From: Fratercula arctica
Taxonomy: Eukaryota; Chordata; Aves; Charadriiformes; Alcidae
DNA: 64,000 nt
NCBI GenBank assembly: GCA_947846985.1
Contig: CANTUZ010000004.1
Location: forward strand, 79,246,159-79,310,158
Direction: 5' to 3'
The stretch's first letter is position 1, and each line of letters opens with the position of its first letter. The notes under the pieces are model-generated. The model ran no database searches. It was not told the DNA's origin and was given only the letters and a program-made list of their open reading frames with translations. The position numbers were made by a program, and so were the translations under genes. Shown piece by piece: positions 60,250-64,000 of this stretch.

Positions 60250-63200
60250 CTTTATTCCAGGTTCAAAAAATGTTTAAATAAGCTGCCAAAGAAGTTAATC
60301 ACAGTTTTGATCACTAGTTACCTATCAAAAAGTTTAGTATGATGATCATCAGGATGTGCTGGTTTTTATGGCCAGCGAGAGATACAGAAAGTCAGATGAG
60401 ACTCTGCAGAGCGGCAAAAAAGATGAGTGTGTGACAGATTAAACTTGTAAATTAACTACTCTAAAGAAAAGGAGGCAATGTTGATGCAATAAAACTATCT
60501 TTTCAATATGCACTTGCATTCGATTAGGGACATCAATAAAAAGAAAATGTTGCAAAAGGCCAACAGATGCCTTGAGGCAAATAAAAAATCCCAAATGCCA
60601 GCATTAGAGATGAGACAACATTTCCAATGTTATATGCTTCCGATGGACAGACACAGCTCCTTGAAGCTATGACCAACAAGGCTCCCCGTAAAGTCCTGTG
60701 TCAGGGGGTTTTGAAAACAGGGAAAGGTTCTGTTAATATGTGGGAACACGGCCGTGCTCTGGGGTTTGAATTATGCTTGTAACTTCTAGAAGACTTTTTT
60801 ATATGTATTTCAGACACAATGATATAATGGTATATGATCTATGGGCAAATATTGATTTACAATAGCTTAAATAGCAAATTTGAATAAAGTAATCTCCCCT
60901 TGTAGCTTTGAAACCAATGGCCCAAAGTTTACTGGGACTGGGAGCTCAAAGAATTATACAGGAATCATAGCGCATGAACGGGGAGCGTTAGTGCAGAAAA
61001 TCCTCCTCTTTCCTCTAAAAATATGTAGTACCTTTAGCCCAAGAGAGCATCCACATTGTAGTGCTTGACATTAAATTCTTGGACCAGATCCCTACTTTTT
61101 GTAATCTAATAGAATTCCAATTTATACAGAGGTACGGCAGTTTGTTGTTCTGCTCTACAAGTCATTAGCAGTAAACATTATGTAAATGAAAAAGAAGAGG
61201 AAATAGCATAAACCACAGGCCCAAGCGAAGGCCTACAAAATGCTGTGTATAAATCTGAATAAATAAATTAGCTAATCATGAACTAAAATTGTTCACTTGC
61301 ATTTCTAGAAGAAAACATTTTCCTGGATAAAACCGAATGAATAATCAATGAACTTTAAAAAGGAATGCCTATCACGGCTGGTCAAAAGGCTACGAACAGC
61401 GCTTTGCCTGATGAACCACCTGTGGGCTTTGCATCCATCTTTTTCTCTTCTGACTATTTAAGAATTTTCGCTGATTGTCTTCGCAGGGCCAGGAAGGACT
61501 TGGCCCGAATCTCCCCAATTTACATATTACATTTTCTTAGATTTAGGACCTGCCTTCCAAAAAGTAAAGATTTTTAGCATTTCTTTTTTTTTCCCCTTCT
61601 TTCCATTCACTGCTGAAAGAAAACATACATTATTAACGTATTAAGACAGTAAATGCGTTAGAGCCACATCTTCACATTTCGCCTGTATTTCTTCTGTAAG
61701 CAAGGGCACGGCGCAAGCGCTGCGAAGGTATTTGCCATCCATTGAAGCAGAAATTCTGGAGTCCCTTAAGCAGCCAGCTGGATGGTAGGGGGTGGAGAAG
61801 GTGATAAAGGCCTGTCACTCAGCCGCAGTGTTTGCCTTCCCAGGGTGATTTCCCAAACAGCAAAGCACGGCAGTTGCAGGGGTAATAACGCCTATGGAGA
61901 GTAAATAAGAACAGATGAAGTATTACAATATTTAGGAATACAAATATATTTACATCCTTTCGGCGGAGGTGCTACAAAGCCGTTGAATAAATATAAAATA
62001 ACGGGCTAGAAAGAGTCTGACCTGGAAATGCTCAAGGATAACTGAATCTGCAAACCAAATGCCAAATGAAATTGTCAGCCCCAAACCTAGTTACTAAGAT
62101 ACAAGACTCAAACTTAGTTACGAAGATATAACGTACGCGCTTTTGAAAGTTTTCTACTGAGATCTGTCTGTGCTGCAGCTAGGAAAGGGCTGCTGTAGAT
62201 ACAGGGCTTTTGTGAGGCAGAAGCTGTCTTTTTCCTAGTAAGGTGGAGTAATAAAGTATTAATGTAATATATTTCCTACCTGAGGAGGTTTAAAAAGCCT
62301 AGTGGAGGCTTAGCAAAACCAAGACATTGACTCATTATTTTCTAACTTTTAGTATGCTCTCTGATGTTACCCTGCAAAAATGACGGGGAATTTTGAAGGA
62401 AAAAAAAAAAAAAATCTCTCATCTCCATCTCCCCCTTGCCAAATATAGCTCACAGGACAGGCTGACGATACGTGGCAGATCCAGTATATGACCACCCCAT
62501 ACTATTCTGTCATCTATATTTCAGATGTATGTATTTAGAATCTGACCTTCCAGATACATCTGGGACTGTGGACGTTTCAAGTCTTTTGCTGTGTATTTCT
62601 CCACTTTTATTTATTAGTGGTTTTAGTGCTCCTGAAAAAGGCTGGATTGACAGCCCCAGAGGAGAAAACCCTCCATAGAACAGGGATGGGGTCAACAGAT
62701 TTCCCTGCACTAGCTCAGCAGAGTGTTTCGGTGTTAACTTCGAAAAGGAGGTCAATCCCTTTGCCCATTTAGTTTTTAGCCTTTCTGATCAAACTGCCAC
62801 GTTTGCCAATTAGTGCCGGTTGCACTCGATATGATCTATGATCTCCCTTCGAACATAAGCAGGGCTGCTACACAAATCTGCTTCACGCAGGCGACCGAAA
62901 ACAAATGTTCCGCGGCATTTTAGAGCCACTTCTAACCGTGGCGTTATTTGAATTGACAGCCAGAAGAAATGCTTCCAAATGCACTCGTATACAGTACATA
63001 CATATGTAACATTCACTGAGAATGTTCTGGTGAATTCTGAACGGAACCTATTGCACCACCCATTTAATACACACGAAACATTTCTGCAACCTGTAATGCA
63101 GTTAATAATAATTTATAGTCAGTCATAATAAAAAGGATCTATGTTTCACCCCATATGCAGGATGTAGGAGATGAAAGAACACGTGGGTATGTACTATAAG

Positions 63201-63568
63201 ACTGTGAAAAATATTGGCATGAAGCGAAAGGTAAGGAACAATAAATAGGGATCTATCAGTCTGAATCAAAGCTCGTCTCTCACTATTAGACTCCCTGCGT
63301 ACATCCTAATCGCATATTACATACAGCTTGGCAGTATCAAGAGATACAAAATTCCACGGGAATTAGCAGCAACAGAGTATGAAGGTGATGCCTTTTTATG
63401 AGGAAGGAAGAGATTATGCCTTGAGATTTTTCGTAAAATTAATTCCATGATATAGCACCCAGAGCAGGTTTCAACAGGAGAATGATAAAACTGACTTTTC
63501 TGACTTACATGGATTGTATAAAAAAATTAAAATACAATCCGCATTAAATTAAATTCAAACTTGGCTGA

Positions 63569-63598
63569 GGGTGGGGTTTTTTTTGGGGGGGGGGTGGG
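63569..63598 (+). repeat. G-rich tract, candidate G-quadruplex
   Basis: GGG-T-GGGG-T8-G10-T-GGG. At least four G3 runs are available with loops of 1 to about 9 bases, which meets or slightly exceeds the usual G-quadruplex rule. Confidence 0.7.
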
Positions 63599-64000
63599 TA
63601 AGGTAAGACTGACACCCCAAGGCGGGCATGGTTGCATGGTTGTCAGGTATGTTTCTTTAGAGATTGTCAAGGATGTGAAATGGTCTTAAATTTATATTAC
63701 ATTTGCTATCTGGCTGAGGTAGCCCTAGGAAACCAGTCACTGCGCATCATCTGACTATTGTATTCATATTCTACTGCCTTTCTAAAAATGGAAGGGAAGA
63801 TAAATGTACAACATTTTTGATGTGCATGTAATGAAAGGTGTCAGAGAAGAAGAAACAGCTTTTATGCATACTGAGATCCAGCAGTAAATCTTAGTACGGC
63901 ACGTAAAAGCTTTAGTTATCATTTTAAAATAGGTTTTCTGCTAATACTTCCCATATGCCAATTTCATCCCAACCGTAATGATTCTAATATGTCAAAAAAA

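Larger units (their letters stand above)
59561..64000. other. Non-coding region, no gene recognised
   Basis: Unique sequence with microsatellites at 59827 and 60222, moderate CpG content around 59890-60110, 61360-61800 and 62860-62950, and a G-rich tract at 63569. Overlapping short ORFs at 59835-60145 on both strands lie in CA-rich DNA and are not recognisable. Confidence 0.55.

Noticed and set aside
60354..60375. TGTGCTGGTTTTTATGGCCAG, similar to the 5' end of avian ERVL-type LTRs
   Set aside because: The match stops after about 15-20 bases and no other LTR segment follows.

Overview
The window looks like nuclear DNA from a bird. It holds at least ten CR1 LINE copies that all share the avian 3' end (the 8-bp CATAGAAT/ATTCTATG tail), one LTR that reads like the avian ERVL-type solo LTRs, and much older CR1-like debris of the kind shared with turtles and crocodilians. 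No mammal-type Alu or L1 and no prokaryotic gene organisation was seen. Base composition is AT-rich and CpG-poor apart from a few short clusters. The species cannot be read from the sequence; the CR1 types would fit a neoavian bird (inference).

I found no protein-coding gene that I can support. The six-frame ORFs are short, carry no recognisable cellular domain, and the longest ones lie in A-free low-complexity DNA. The window is best described as a gene desert or the inside of a large intron. The only protein homology I can read is in transposable elements: the ORF2 C-terminus in several CR1 copies, a broken CR1-clade reverse transcriptase near 43.4-44.3 kb (minus strand), and a doubtful hAT/ZMYM-like fragment at 53.8-54.1 kb.

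Layout. 1-9 kb: unique sequence with A-rich simple repeats and three CpG-enriched patches. 9-20.4 kb: four CR1 tails (9.0, 13.6, 14.9 and 20.2 kb) and a CpG/GC patch at 16.6-16.8 kb with a facing donor/acceptor pair. 20.4-28.7 kb: AT-rich DNA with two hairpins and one CR1 (27.0 kb). 28.77-29.43 kb: a three-part minisatellite, the most unusual object here. 29.4-36.1 kb: A-rich islands, a possible non-coding exon (33.3 kb), a CR1 (33.6 kb) and an ERVL-type LTR (35.5-36.1 kb). 36-45 kb: CR1 at 39.7 kb, an alternating purine-pyrimidine tract (41.2 kb), the old CR1 RT (43.4 kb) and a longer CR1 (44.6 kb). 45-64 kb: mostly unique AT-rich DNA with CR1 copies at 52.0 and 59.0 kb, an old CR1-like 3' end (54.1 kb) and a G-rich tract at 63.6 kb.

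Nothing here forms a gene system whose parts work together. The most interesting items are the graded minisatellite, the 9-octamer CR1 tail, the palindromic or alternating tracts, and a few splice-site-flanked or CpG-enriched stretches that could belong to an unannotated non-coding transcript.
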